Below the pieces are notes generated by a model. That model saw only the letters and a list, made by a program, of their open reading frames with translations. It was not told the origin of the DNA and did no database searches. This document shows positions 27,517 to 37,486 of a stretch of DNA of 64,000 nucleotides, piece after piece; the first letter of the stretch is position 1, and each line of letters opens with the position of its first letter. The DNA is taken from positions 1 to 64,000 of the forward strand of contig JBFXDX010000014.1 in assembly GCA_050180705.1 (NCBI GenBank), given 5' to 3'. The stretch is from SB25 sp050180705 (lineage in GTDB: Bacteria; Bacteroidota; Bacteroidia; Bacteroidales; Tenuifilaceae). The position numbers and the translations under genes were made by a program.

Positions 27517-28323
27517 TTATGAGGCAATATTTACCTTAGTTTCATTCTTATTTCCCTGTTGTTTTTCTTTTTCCTTAATAATCAGCAAGCGAAGCTTCAT
27601 ATATTTAAGAAAAGTTGTGTACGACGAGATTGTACATATAATAAAGCCATTGTAACCATCTCTAAAACCACCTTTAATAATATACGATTTAAAGAAACGC
27701 CAAATAAAATGATGGATAGCCGAGAGAAAAGTTGATTTTTTGCCTGCTTTAAAATATTCGCGAGCACCAATAGTCGAAAAACGATTGGCCTTCTCGATAT
27801 GCTCATCAACCGAGGTATGAACCCAATGCAATAAATCGCCCCTAAGAAAACTGGAGGTTGCACCCTGTTCCATTTTTACCAACTCGTGTAGATTTAAACC
27901 ACCCCACGCCCCCTTTCGTCTATCGAAAAGACGAATTTTTCTATCGGGATACCAATTGCAGTGATAAATCCATTGACCACAGTAATTGTTTAGTCTATTG
28001 AATGAGTACCCATCGTATTTCCAATCATTCTTTACTTCAAGTATCGATTGCTTCAATTCTTCGGAAAGAGCTTCATCGGCATCCAACGAAAGAATGTGAT
28101 CGTACTCGGCCAACGATGTTGCGTAATTCTTCTGCTCGCGATAACCTAAGAAGGACTGAAGCACAAAACGCACTCCAAGACTTTTACAAATCTTGCCCGT
28201 TCTATCGGTCGAAAGAGAATCGACAATAACCACCTCATCGGCCACGCCTTGCACTGAACGTATGCAACGCTCTATCTTCTCCTCCTCGTTGTATGTAATA
28301 ATTACTGCTGAAATCTTTGGCAT
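27517..28323 (-). CDS. Family 2 glycosyltransferase (WaaE/KdtX-like)
   Basis: 268 residues. GT-A fold: ISAVIITYNEEEKIERCIRS at the start, VIVDSLSTDRT, and the metal-binding SLDADEAL. The region WYPDRKIRLFDRRKGAWGG near residue 120 recalls the WaaE/KdtX LPS-core glucosyltransferases. A hydrophobic stretch near the C-terminus may touch the membrane. It sits in the middle of the cluster between two nucleotidyltransferase/transferase pairs. Confidence 0.9.
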   Translation of the reverse strand: MPKISAVIITYNEEEKIERCIRSVQGVADEVVIVDSLSTDRTGKICKSLGVRFVLQSFLGYREQKNYATSLAEYDHILSLDADEALSEELKQSILEVKNDWKYDGYSFNRLNNYCGQWIYHCNWYPDRKIRLFDRRKGAWGGLNLHELVKMEQGATSSFLRGDLLHWVHTSVDEHIEKANRFSTIGAREYFKAGKKSTFLSAIHHFIWRFFKSYIIKGGFRDGYNGFIICTISSYTTFLKYMKLRLLIIKEKEKQQGNKNETKVNIAS

Positions 28324-28343
28324 TAGTCAATATATTAACAATA

Positions 28344-29102
28344 CTACTTTTTGGGTGGATTAACTTTATCAAGATGGATATATCTACCTAAATATGTTCT
28401 GATAGTCTCAAGATCGGGATGAAAATCGATTTCGCCCCAGTCGGACTCGTTGCAAACAGAATAATTCACTACATACCCTTTATCAATGATACGCTGAATT
28501 GCTTTTAGGTAGAAAGAATTACGATGATTAGGATCACGCACCATCTCTTCGAGCATCGACTTATAAATGCTTGGCCCTTTCTTCGAGAACTTAATCATTC
28601 CGATGGATTCCCCGTTGGCCTTCTGTGTATCTATCGTTTTGCTAACTTCGAGGATATTGCCGTTAGCATGAACAACCTTCATATCGTCATCATCATAGGT
28701 TTCTTTTTGATCGATAACCATCGTTATATCATTATCGCACTTCAGAAGATTCTCGACAACAACTGGGGTAAAAACATCATCACCATTAATCGTAATAAAA
28801 TCGGAGTCCATATAATGGCGAGCCATCCATACGGAAATCAGGTTATTGGAGCAATCGAAAAATGGATTGAATACGGTTGTAATATTTAGTCTATCCTGAT
28901 AATCTTTAATCTTAGCCTCAATCTGCTCTGCCTTGTAACCAACAATAATAACAACATCCTTAATATTGTTGTCCATTAAACTATGAAGTTGAGTTTCGAG
29001 CAGCGTTAGTCCATTGCCCACCTCAAGCAGACTTTTTGGAGTATTTTTAGTTAACGGATAGAGGCGTTCTCCTTTCCCTGCCGATATTAAAATTGCTCTC
29101 AT
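28344..29102 (-). CDS. LicC/RmlA-type nucleotidyltransferase
   Basis: 252 residues. MRAILISAGKGERLYPLTKN forms the NTP loop, TINGDDVF carries the metal-binding Asp, and WGEIDFHPDLETI near residue 223 is the counterpart of the EIDF..DLE motif in the nucleotidyltransferase at 26811. The two are therefore related but clearly different paralogues. Members make CDP-choline, CDP-alcohols or NDP-sugars; the substrate is not predictable here. It lies 29 nt downstream of a second glycerophosphotransferase-like gene. Confidence 0.85.
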   Translation of the reverse strand: MRAILISAGKGERLYPLTKNTPKSLLEVGNGLTLLETQLHSLMDNNIKDVVIIVGYKAEQIEAKIKDYQDRLNITTVFNPFFDCSNNLISVWMARHYMDSDFITINGDDVFTPVVVENLLKCDNDITMVIDQKETYDDDDMKVVHANGNILEVSKTIDTQKANGESIGMIKFSKKGPSIYKSMLEEMVRDPNHRNSFYLKAIQRIIDKGYVVNYSVCNESDWGEIDFHPDLETIRTYLGRYIHLDKVNPPKK

Positions 29103-29131
29103 TTTATATATTGATTAGGTTTAGGTTATTC

Positions 29132-30334
29132 TTATTTCCCAAGTTTATCCTTTTTGAACCACTTGTAATACTGGTTTATAGCATTTATAGTCAAACGCCT
29201 ACTCCGACCCCACACCCACGACGAAAATATCAACCAAAAGTAAGGAGTTTTTTCGTTTTTCCTATATAACTCTAAAATTGCATTCGCCTGACGTTCTGCT
29301 GCGTTACCATCTGGCTTGTAAACCGTGTAATTGAATATTCGATTTCGCACCTCTTTAAATTTATCGACCTCTAAATTTTCCTTAACCAATCGACAAATAT
29401 CATTTTGTTCATTTATTATATCGCCAGCATTCCAAGCATAGGTATTTGAGGAAATATCGTTGGATGGAAAATACTTGCCAGGAGCAGGATTTGCAAATAT
29501 GATCGGCCTATTAAAATGAAACCACTCATAGCAAGCTGTGGATATATCAGATATCATAATATCGGCCTGATACATGTAATGCAAAATATTATCGTCCACA
29601 ATGGTAACAACATGTTCGGTTGCATTAAGATCCTTAATAAGTTGGTCTATTTGCTCGAAGATATCGCCAGGCTCTCGCTCCATTGTGCTATGATACTTAA
29701 CTATAATGTTGTACTCGTTATGCAATTCCGAAATTAATTGCTTCGCCCAAACATTCAAGGAACTTTCGCCATACTTTGAGAACCGAATAATATCTTTTTC
29801 GTTGACTTTTGATATAACCGTTGGAGCATACAAAATTGTTCTACGACCATTGTTAAAAATTGGTGTAACATCCAATGAGTGACTAGCAAGCGGATCGAAC
29901 TTTGGATATCCGACAATCTTCCACTCTTTCAGGTGCTTTAAATAGCCTACCCGATCTATCTTATCCTTAGTTTTTTCACCGGGAAAAAGAACTAAATCAT
30001 AAAGTAAAATTTTAAGTGACTCAACATAATTCTTGTCGGATAAACCTCCATGAAAAATCTGTACAGACTTCCCCCTGTATACTGCATTAAATCCAGTGTA
30101 CACAACAAGTCTAATCCGATTTTCGGTTATAACCTTCCTTACCTGTGATGTTTTCTTAACAAGAAAAATTGGAATATTGAAATTGGAGTACTTTTTTGTG
30201 AAGTGATTATAGATATCGGGATTTCTGGTTATAACAACACCCCCAAGATAAGGGATTAACCTTACAATCGGAGGTATATGCTGAATGTTGGTTGTAATAT
30301 AGTAGGCAATTTTATACTTGTTCTCGGTTTGCAT
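29132..30334 (-). CDS. CDP-glycerol glycerophosphotransferase-like protein
   Basis: 400 residues. It shares with the 25758 protein the motifs VQIFHGGLSDKNY (about 91-103), TILYAPTVISK and ISDISTACYEWFHFNRPIIF, but overall similarity looks low. Likely a GT-B-like enzyme transferring polyol phosphate to a surface glycan. The C-terminal about 40 residues are basic and aromatic, possibly a membrane-binding helix. It starts 17 nt after dapD and is likely in the same transcript. Confidence 0.85.
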   Translation of the reverse strand: MQTENKYKIAYYITTNIQHIPPIVRLIPYLGGVVITRNPDIYNHFTKKYSNFNIPIFLVKKTSQVRKVITENRIRLVVYTGFNAVYRGKSVQIFHGGLSDKNYVESLKILLYDLVLFPGEKTKDKIDRVGYLKHLKEWKIVGYPKFDPLASHSLDVTPIFNNGRRTILYAPTVISKVNEKDIIRFSKYGESSLNVWAKQLISELHNEYNIIVKYHSTMEREPGDIFEQIDQLIKDLNATEHVVTIVDDNILHYMYQADIMISDISTACYEWFHFNRPIIFANPAPGKYFPSNDISSNTYAWNAGDIINEQNDICRLVKENLEVDKFKEVRNRIFNYTVYKPDGNAAERQANAILELYRKNEKTPYFWLIFSSWVWGRSRRLTINAINQYYKWFKKDKLGK

Positions 30335-30351
30335 ATCAGAAATATTTTGAA

Positions 30352-31167
30352 TTATACCGACACTCCAAAATCTCTTAAAGCATCGTTCAGCGAAGTTTTC
30401 TTATCAGTCGATTCCTTTCTTTTTCCAATAATCAATGCACATGAAACCTGATATTCACCAGCAGGAAACTTCTTGGTATACGAACCCGGAATTACAACAG
30501 AACGTTCCGGGACAATTCCACGATATTCTACAGGCTCGCTTCCAGATACATCAATTATTTTGGTTGATTGCGTTAACACGACATTGGCACCAAGCACAGC
30601 CTCGCGACAGATTCTTACACCCTCTACTACTATGCAACGCGATCCAATAAAACAGCCATCCTCAATTATTACAGGCGCAGCCTGAACTGGTTCCAGAACT
30701 CCACCAATCCCAACGCCACCGCTCAAATGAACATTCTTGCCAATTTGCGCACACGATCCTACCGTTGCCCATGTATCTACCATGGTACCTTCATCAACAA
30801 AAGCACCAATATTAACATATGAAGGCATCATGATAACACCCTTAGCAAGATAACTACCATAGCGAGCAACGGCATGTGGAACCACTCTAACACCAAGTTG
30901 CTTATAGTTTGATTTTAATGGTATCTTATCATGAAATTCCAAAGGGCCGATTTCTATTGTACTCATTTCTCGAATAGGAAAATACATAATCACAGCCTTC
31001 TTCACCCATTCGTTCACTTTCCAACCATCACCCATTGGCTCTGCAACACGAACCTCTCCTTTATCGAGAAGTTCGACCACCCTCTCTATAGTTTTCCGAA
31101 CATCTTTTTCCTTAAGCATCTCACGGTTTTCCCATGCCTGCTCAACAATTTGTTGTATCGCGTTCAT
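30352..31167 (-). CDS. dapD: Tetrahydrodipicolinate N-succinyltransferase DapD
   Basis: 271 residues from the ATG at 31165-31167 (the family start is M-N-A-I-Q-Q-I). The left-handed beta-helix is visible as hexapeptide repeats (VNIGAFVDEGTMVDTWATVG, then VHLSGGVGIGGVLEP). It adds succinyl to tetrahydrodipicolinate in the succinylase route to meso-diaminopimelate and lysine. A TACATTTG box at 31189-31196 probably drives it and perhaps the following glycan genes. Confidence 0.97.
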   Translation of the reverse strand: MNAIQQIVEQAWENREMLKEKDVRKTIERVVELLDKGEVRVAEPMGDGWKVNEWVKKAVIMYFPIREMSTIEIGPLEFHDKIPLKSNYKQLGVRVVPHAVARYGSYLAKGVIMMPSYVNIGAFVDEGTMVDTWATVGSCAQIGKNVHLSGGVGIGGVLEPVQAAPVIIEDGCFIGSRCIVVEGVRICREAVLGANVVLTQSTKIIDVSGSEPVEYRGIVPERSVVIPGSYTKKFPAGEYQVSCALIIGKRKESTDKKTSLNDALRDFGVSV

Positions 31168-31188
31168 TGTTAATTTAAGGTTAATTCG

Positions 31189-31196
31189 CAAATGTA
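31189..31196 (-). promoter_or_regulatory. -7 box (TACATTTG) of dapD and perhaps the glycan cluster
   Basis: A perfect TAnnTTTG on the minus strand, 21 nt before the dapD ATG, with no TTG at standard spacing. Its position rules out starts upstream of 31167. Confidence 0.5.
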
Positions 31197-31349
31197 AGCA
31201 TTTTTGTTGTATGCTATTTTGTGATTAAATTGCAAAAGAGGTCTAATTAGCAGATTAACTTAATTTGAAATGAGTTATAGTCAAAAATAAACTTATAAAA
31301 GCAAATAAAGTCTAAGCATCAACCTAGAACAACCAAATACCTTAAAACT

Positions 31350-33767
31350 ATGAAAAAGTTCTCGCTATTTCTGGTACTCATTACTATCATAAACATCCAA
31401 CTAACCGCTCAAGAACTGGTTCGGTACCAGACTCCACCCAAGGAATTGCTAGATTTGATAGATGCCCCCGCAACGCCAATCTTTTCGTTAAGCCCCAATA
31501 AACAATTTTATTTACTTGCTTACCCAAAGGAAATGCCAGACTTAGCAGAACTAGCACAACCCGAACTTAAAATTGCGGGACTCAGAATTAACCCCAATAA
31601 TTACGGCAATAGCAATAATCGTTCATACACAAAACTAGAATTGATTGACTTCAAGACAAACACAACAACCCAAATAACTGGAATCCCAGAAAAAGGAACA
31701 ATTACATCGTTCCGATGGTCACCTAATGGACAATTACTAGCAATGAGTGTTTATTACCCAAACACTATAGAACTTTGGATTGCCAGCATTAGCAATGGAA
31801 TCGCAAAGAAATTAGCAACCAATCTAAACGAATCAATTATCTCACCTGGATTTCAATGGATGTCGGATAACAGATCATTACTATACGTTTCAACCTGCGA
31901 TGGATTAAAAAAAGTTGATCCGAATGAAATTCCGTTAGGTCCATCGGTTCAACAATCCTCAGGAAAAAAAACAAATGCACGTACATATCAGGATTTATTG
32001 AAGAAACCTTCGGACGAATTTCAATTTGAATACTACTGCACCTCTCAACTAAACAGCGTAACGATTACGGGAGAATCCTTTCAACTAGGGAATAGAGGTA
32101 TTTACACCGATTTTGAGGCATCACCTGACGGGAACTATATTCTAACAGAGCAAGTTGTTCGCCCATACTCCTATCTTGTACCGTATTATCTTTTCCCAAC
32201 AAACTTTCAGATATGGAACTCTAAAGGTTCATTGGTAAAACGCTTAGCAGAACTTCCCCTTGCCGACGATATTGCCCAGGGATTTGACGCTGCTCGCAAA
32301 GGACGTCGTGCATTTTTTTGGCGATCGGACAAACCATCCACCATTGTTTGGGTCGAAGCACAAGACGATGGAGATCCAAACAAGGAATCCAACGTAAGAG
32401 ATGCCCTTTTCAGCCTTAGTGCTCCATTTAGAGATAATCCAACAAAACTCGTCGAACTTACAAATCGTTTTGCAAGTATAGATTGGGGATGGGAAAACTT
32501 TGCGATTGTTCACAGTCGCTGGTGGAGTACTCGAAAATCAGTTGCTACAGCAATCAATCCTGATCAACCCAACCAAAACCCTCGGTTATTATGGGATAGA
32601 TCGTATGAAGACAACTACAATGACCCCGGACGATTTGTTTCCGAAACCAACATCTGGGGACAAAGAGTTCTAGTAATCGATAAAACTAAGAAAAAACTAT
32701 ATCTTACAGGAACTGGAGCATCGGAACAAGGAGATACACCATTTCTAGATGAATACAACATCGAAAAGGGGAAGAGCAAAAGAATTTGGCAATCGAAAGC
32801 ACCGCACTACCAATACTTTGTTAGTTTCATCAATTTATCCGATCTCTCGTTTGTAATATCAAACGAATCGGTAACAGACCAGCCTAACTTTTTCGCATAT
32901 CAGTTAAAGAAAAAAGCATCAACCCAAATAACAAATTTTCCCGATCCATATCCATCGTTAAAGGATGTAACAAAAGAGGTTATTCGCTACAAAAGATCCG
33001 ATGGAATTCAACTTACAGGAACACTATACTTACCCGCAAACTATAAAAAAGGAGAGCAAACTCTACCCACACTAATGTGGGCATATCCCCAAGAATTTAT
33101 CAATGCAAAGCATGCCGGACAAATAAAAGGATCGCCCTACAGATTTATTCGTCCATCACGATTATCAGCGGTGCTATGGGTTGCCCGTGGATATGCTGTT
33201 TTTGATAATATATCGATGCCAATAGTTGCCAAAGATGGGCAAGAAGCAAACGACACTTTTATAGAACAACTAGTCGACAATGCAAAATCAGCAATCGATA
33301 CACTGGTTAAAATGGGAATTACTGATCCAAAACGAGTAGCAATTGGAGGACACTCTTACGGCGCATTTATGACTGCCAACCTTATGGCTCACTCCGATTT
33401 GTTCGCTGCTGGCATTGCCCGAAGCGGTGCATATAACAGAACATTAACTCCATTTGGATTTCAAAATGAGGAGCGCACCTACTGGCAGGCCCCAGAAGTT
33501 TATAATGCGATGTCACCATTTATGCATGCTGACAAGATTAACGAACCGCTTCTTCTTATCCATGGCGAAAACGATAATAACAGCGGTACATTTCCACTTC
33601 AGAGCGAACGCTTGTACGCTGCCATAAAAGGACATGGAGGAACAGCCCGACTGGTATTATTGCCATACGAAAGTCATGGTTACAAGGCTCGTCAATCGAT
33701 TCTACACTCCATTTGGGAAATGGACAATTGGCTGGAAACCTATCTAAATAATCAACAATCGAAATAA
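31350..33767 (+). CDS. Exported S9-family serine peptidase (glutamyl endopeptidase-like)
   Basis: 805 residues with a signal peptide (MKKFSLFLVLITIINIQLTAQ). The N-terminal two-thirds is a beta-propeller; the C-terminal alpha/beta hydrolase domain has nucleophile Ser in IGGHSYGAFMTANLM (about residue 670), Asp in HGENDNNSG and His in YESHGYKARQS. The context SPFMHADKINEPLLLIHGEN and overall pattern recall the plant chloroplast glutamyl endopeptidase (cGEP) branch of S9 rather than DPP4. It is followed after 8 nt by the LolA-like gene. Confidence 0.9.
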   Translation: MKKFSLFLVLITIINIQLTAQELVRYQTPPKELLDLIDAPATPIFSLSPNKQFYLLAYPKEMPDLAELAQPELKIAGLRINPNNYGNSNNRSYTKLELIDFKTNTTTQITGIPEKGTITSFRWSPNGQLLAMSVYYPNTIELWIASISNGIAKKLATNLNESIISPGFQWMSDNRSLLYVSTCDGLKKVDPNEIPLGPSVQQSSGKKTNARTYQDLLKKPSDEFQFEYYCTSQLNSVTITGESFQLGNRGIYTDFEASPDGNYILTEQVVRPYSYLVPYYLFPTNFQIWNSKGSLVKRLAELPLADDIAQGFDAARKGRRAFFWRSDKPSTIVWVEAQDDGDPNKESNVRDALFSLSAPFRDNPTKLVELTNRFASIDWGWENFAIVHSRWWSTRKSVATAINPDQPNQNPRLLWDRSYEDNYNDPGRFVSETNIWGQRVLVIDKTKKKLYLTGTGASEQGDTPFLDEYNIEKGKSKRIWQSKAPHYQYFVSFINLSDLSFVISNESVTDQPNFFAYQLKKKASTQITNFPDPYPSLKDVTKEVIRYKRSDGIQLTGTLYLPANYKKGEQTLPTLMWAYPQEFINAKHAGQIKGSPYRFIRPSRLSAVLWVARGYAVFDNISMPIVAKDGQEANDTFIEQLVDNAKSAIDTLVKMGITDPKRVAIGGHSYGAFMTANLMAHSDLFAAGIARSGAYNRTLTPFGFQNEERTYWQAPEVYNAMSPFMHADKINEPLLLIHGENDNNSGTFPLQSERLYAAIKGHGGTARLVLLPYESHGYKARQSILHSIWEMDNWLETYLNNQQSK

Positions 33768-33775
33768 CTGTAAAA

Positions 33776-34501
33776 ATGAAACTAAAACTACTCGTAATTG
33801 GATTAATATCAGCCAACACACTATTTGCACAAACAACTCCAAGTGATGGGAAGGATTTAATTCGAATGATGCACAAACAATACTTAAACAAATGGTATCC
33901 AAGCCTCTGCTTTGCCCAAAACGTTTATAACTATAAAAATGATTCCCTAGTTTCAACTGATGTTTGGTACGAAACCTACAGAACACCAGGCAAACTCATT
34001 CTTAAATTCTCCAGTTGGGAATCGGGAAATGGGATGATTTTCCGAAACGACTCCCTATATATTTTTAGCAAAGGCTATATATCAAATAAAATGTTACGCC
34101 TTCACGATTTAATAATTCTGGGTTTCGACGTTTATCAGCAAAAAATTGAGACAACAATTGACCAAGCAGAACGAATGGGCTACAACCTAAATTTAATCGA
34201 AAAAGTTGATCTAAATGGGAACCCGGCATGGCTTGTTGGCGATAGTTCTAAATTATGCTTCTGGGTAAATGCGAGCAACCTCCTTTTCCTAAAAATGAAA
34301 AGGGTAACAGCAAACGCATACAGGGAAGTTGATTTTGCAAAGTACGAAATATTTGATGGGTTTCCAGTTGCAACGCTCATCAAATTCTACAACGCTCCCG
34401 GAAAGCTAAATATGGTTGAAGAGTATTTCAATGTTAGAGTGAATTGCAATGTAGACGATTCGGTGTTCATGCCACAAAAATTCAACAAATCAGCCTGGTA
34501 A
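33776..34501 (+). CDS. Exported LolA-like protein, unknown
   Basis: 241 residues with a signal peptide (MKLKLLVIGLISANTLFA). The pattern of amphipathic strands, such as KLILKFSSWESGNGMIFRND and FLKMKRVTANAYREVDFAKY, resembles the LolA/LppX fold of lipoprotein carriers, but no lipoprotein-sorting signature was confirmed. It follows the S9 peptidase gene by 8 nt and is probably cotranscribed. Family assignment rests on pattern only. Confidence 0.65.
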   Translation: MKLKLLVIGLISANTLFAQTTPSDGKDLIRMMHKQYLNKWYPSLCFAQNVYNYKNDSLVSTDVWYETYRTPGKLILKFSSWESGNGMIFRNDSLYIFSKGYISNKMLRLHDLIILGFDVYQQKIETTIDQAERMGYNLNLIEKVDLNGNPAWLVGDSSKLCFWVNASNLLFLKMKRVTANAYREVDFAKYEIFDGFPVATLIKFYNAPGKLNMVEEYFNVRVNCNVDDSVFMPQKFNKSAW

Positions 34502-34593
34502 TTTAACATCTAACATCGCATTCAACATTAACACTTCTTGTTTAAAATAGGTTAAACCAAATATCGACCTCTAGGTTAATATCTTGCAACGGC

Positions 34594-34601
34594 TATTTTT
34601 G
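34594..34601 (+). promoter_or_regulatory. -7 box (TATTTTTG) before the carboxypeptidase-regulatory-like gene
   Basis: Matches TAnnTTTG and lies 21 nt before the TTG start at 34623. No -33 element was found at normal spacing. Confidence 0.4.
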
Positions 34602-34622
34602 ACTTAAAATACTTTTCAAACT

Positions 34623-35426
34623 TTGAAACTATTTCAAGTTATACTTATATCTTTGTTTGCCTTGGGTCTAGCAAACAAAGCACTTCCTCAATCTAATTTT
34701 AAGATTGACGATACACTTCGCAGTACTAACTTCAGAATAATTGATGTAAACACACAAGAACCTATTGGATTTGCCCATGTAATAAACCAAACCAAATTTC
34801 AAGGTGAAATTTCCGATTTGTTGGGATACGTCAATATCAAAATTGCGTTCGGCGATAACATAAAGATCACGGCCATTGGTTACGAAACGAAGGAGATTTT
34901 AAGTTTAGGACAATTCAAATCCGACACAATCTTTTATCCGATTCAACTCACACCAAAGGTATATGAAATAAAAGAAGTTAAGATTTCACGATTTACCACC
35001 TACGAGCGATTTCTACGCGAAGTTGCCAACCTTAAAATACCTAAAACCAAAGAAGAAGAACAAGAAGAGCGACTCCAGAATTATTTTTTAAGAATAGTTA
35101 ATGGTGCAGATTTAATAAACCTTCCGAATGGAACATCGGGCGTGGGATTTGGAGAGGATTGGTACCATAAGCAAAAAGTAAAACTTGAAAAGCTTATAGA
35201 TAAGGAACACGACAAACGCATTATTGAACAAAAATACAATCCAGGGTTAGTCCAAAAATTAACAGGTCTTTCGGGTGATGAACTATACAAATTCTTAGCA
35301 GAGCTGAATCTTGAGAATGATTATTTGCTAAAATCTTCGGATTACGAGATTCAAGAAAAAATTTTGGATAAATTTGAAAGGTATAAGAAACAAAAGGAAT
35401 CAGAAAAGACTAAACCTGAGGAATAA
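34623..35426 (+). CDS. Exported protein with carboxypeptidase-regulatory-like domain
   Basis: 267 residues. It starts at a TTG, the only start giving a signal peptide (MKLFQVILISLFALGLANKA); no ATG is present upstream of the mature part. Residues 35-115 fit a carboxypeptidase D regulatory-like beta-sandwich (FRIIDVNTQEPIGFAHV, GYVNIKIAFGDNIKITAIGY). The C-terminal half is charged and helical. The stop codon overlaps the next gene's ATG (TAATG), indicating translational coupling with the PLP enzyme gene. Function unknown. Confidence 0.8.
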   Translation: MKLFQVILISLFALGLANKALPQSNFKIDDTLRSTNFRIIDVNTQEPIGFAHVINQTKFQGEISDLLGYVNIKIAFGDNIKITAIGYETKEILSLGQFKSDTIFYPIQLTPKVYEIKEVKISRFTTYERFLREVANLKIPKTKEEEQEERLQNYFLRIVNGADLINLPNGTSGVGFGEDWYHKQKVKLEKLIDKEHDKRIIEQKYNPGLVQKLTGLSGDELYKFLAELNLENDYLLKSSDYEIQEKILDKFERYKKQKESEKTKPEE

Positions 35427-36415
35427 TGGAACCATTCGTTGAAAACTTGCCAACAGCATACGATATAGAATCGGCACATGCCTTAATAAAAGCAAATATC
35501 AACAAAACTCCAGTACTGACATCGCACAGCATTAACGCCATACTTAAATGCGAACTTCACCTAAAATGTGAAAACTTTCAGAAAGTTGGTGCATTTAAAT
35601 TTCGAGGAGCCACAAACGCCATTATGCGTTTAAGAGATGAGGAAGCGAAACATGGCGTAGCCACTCACAGTTCGGGGAATCATGCAGCGGCTCTTGCCCT
35701 TGCAGCAAGGAAACTAGGCATTCCTGCATACATTGTAATGCCCGAAAATGCACCAAGTATCAAGAAAAAAGCAGTTGAAGGCTACGGAGCACAAATAACA
35801 TTCTGTAAACCAACACAGAAAGATCGAGAAGACACTTTGGCTGAAATACAAAAAAGGACAGGTGCAACCTTTATCCATCCATACAACAATTTCAACGTGA
35901 TATGTGGACAAGGAACAGCATCGCTTGAACTTTTAGAAGAAGTAAATAATCTTGATATTATTATTGCTCCAGTCGGTGGAGGTGGTTTACTTAGCGGAAC
36001 GGCAACATACACAAAAGGAAAATTTCCAAATATAAAGGTTTATGGAGCCGAGCCACTAAATGCCAATGATGCTTTCCGCTCGTTGCGGGATAAAACAATC
36101 TATCCCTCAATCAGTCCAAAAACTATTGCCGATGGATTACTCACAGCGCTTTGCCCACTGACCTACTCTATAATTTCGCAGAAATGTGATGAAATACTTA
36201 CAGTTTCAGAAGAATCGATCGTTTCAGCCATGAGAATGGTATGGGAACGAATGAAAATCATAATAGAACCATCGTCGGCAGTTCCCATTGCAGCAATCAT
36301 GGAGTATCCAACGAAGTTCGAAAACCAAAAAGTTGGCGTAATTATTTCCGGAGGAAATGTTGATTTGGATAATCTTCCCTGGCAAAACCGCCAAAGAATA
36401 TCACTCCCTCTTTAG
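35426..36415 (+). CDS. Threonine dehydratase/serine racemase-type PLP enzyme
   Basis: 329 residues, fold type II. The PLP lysine is in GAFKFRGA (about residue 56), the substrate loop is SSGNHAAAL and the phosphate-binding glycine loop is VGGGGLLSG. There is no ACT domain, so it is like catabolic threonine dehydratase (TdcB) or serine racemase rather than biosynthetic IlvA. It deaminates Thr or Ser, or racemises Ser; which one cannot be told from sequence. It is coupled to the upstream gene by TAATG and overlaps the convergent EEP hydrolase gene by 15 bp. Confidence 0.9.
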   Translation: MEPFVENLPTAYDIESAHALIKANINKTPVLTSHSINAILKCELHLKCENFQKVGAFKFRGATNAIMRLRDEEAKHGVATHSSGNHAAALALAARKLGIPAYIVMPENAPSIKKKAVEGYGAQITFCKPTQKDREDTLAEIQKRTGATFIHPYNNFNVICGQGTASLELLEEVNNLDIIIAPVGGGGLLSGTATYTKGKFPNIKVYGAEPLNANDAFRSLRDKTIYPSISPKTIADGLLTALCPLTYSIISQKCDEILTVSEESIVSAMRMVWERMKIIIEPSSAVPIAAIMEYPTKFENQKVGVIISGGNVDLDNLPWQNRQRISLPL

Positions 36416-37486
36416 CACATAGTTGGTAACAACAGGATAATGATCGGAGTAGTTAACTCGCGGGCTATAAAAACTTACCGCTCTAAAATCGTTTGAGTGA
36501 AGTATGTAATCGATGCGGTACGATGGCCAAAGTCCTGCATAGGTGTACACAATTCCCACACCAGCCTCCTTGAATGAATCATTCAACTTCCGCGTAAGCG
36601 TTTCATAGGTGTACGAAACGGGTGAATCGTTAAAATCGCCACAAAGAATGATAGGATACTTGCAATTGGACATATGCTTGGCTATTTTATCGACCTGAAA
36701 AGCTCGCTTATCGAAAGCATCGTGTAGTCTGGTTAAAATATCCTTTAACTCGCTATACTTATTACTCTCATTCCGAAATTCACTTTTTAGCAAGAAGTTG
36801 AAGTTTCGCTCCTTCAGCCTTATCGACTGAAGATGGTTATTGTAAACTCGAATAGTATCATTGTTCACCTTAATATCGGTATAAATACTCGAGTTGAATG
36901 AATTCTCGAAAATGATCTCGCCAGAGTCTACAATAGGATACTTTGAGAATATGGCTATTCCGTAGGCCGATTGCGGCCTCTTCAGAATATACTTTATGTA
37001 AGAATACATACCCAACTTCTGCTTAGCATCTTCCTCTGTAAATTTCGACGAATTCACATAAAACTCCTGAAGACAAACAACATCAAACTTATTCTTCTTA
37101 ATAAAATCCATAACCTCGTTATGGGTTGGCTTATTTTTAGACCATGAGTAAAGTCTAAAAAGATTGACATTGTACGACATTACACTCAAATCGGACTTCT
37201 CAACTTTTTTGCTTTTACCAAAAGGAAACTGAAAGAAAGAATTCAGGTGATTAACTCCAAAAACAATGGCTAAAAGAGACATAACAAAAATCCATCGCCA
37301 ACGAAAAATCCAGTATATCAAATACGCCAAATTGGCTATTAAAAAGAATGGGTACAGCAATCCTATTATTGCAGGAAGCCAAAAATCGGCAGGACTTACA
37401 TAAACCGAAAAGTAACAGGATACTAATCCTAAGACAACTATAATGTTGCCAATTATAAGAAAATTATGGAGAAGTCGACGTAGCAT
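36401..37486 (-). CDS. Membrane-anchored endonuclease/exonuclease/phosphatase-family protein
   Basis: 361 residues. Three hydrophobic segments in the first about 85 residues precede an EEP domain with SYNVNLFRL, VVCLQEFYV (metal-binding Glu), GDFNDSP and SDHYPVVTN (catalytic His). Substrates of such membrane-tethered members are unknown; they may be phospholipids or nucleic acid outside the cytoplasm. Its ATG overlaps the stop of the upstream rhomboid gene by one base (TAATG). Confidence 0.9.
   Translation of the reverse strand: MLRRLLHNFLIIGNIIVVLGLVSCYFSVYVSPADFWLPAIIGLLYPFFLIANLAYLIYWIFRWRWIFVMSLLAIVFGVNHLNSFFQFPFGKSKKVEKSDLSVMSYNVNLFRLYSWSKNKPTHNEVMDFIKKNKFDVVCLQEFYVNSSKFTEEDAKQKLGMYSYIKYILKRPQSAYGIAIFSKYPIVDSGEIIFENSFNSSIYTDIKVNNDTIRVYNNHLQSIRLKERNFNFLLKSEFRNESNKYSELKDILTRLHDAFDKRAFQVDKIAKHMSNCKYPIILCGDFNDSPVSYTYETLTRKLNDSFKEAGVGIVYTYAGLWPSYRIDYILHSNDFRAVSFYSPRVNYSDHYPVVTNYVLKRE

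Noticed and set aside
28524..28889. 121-codon plus-strand ORF in a nucleotidyltransferase gene
   Set aside because: Antisense to a conserved gene; no start context or domain.
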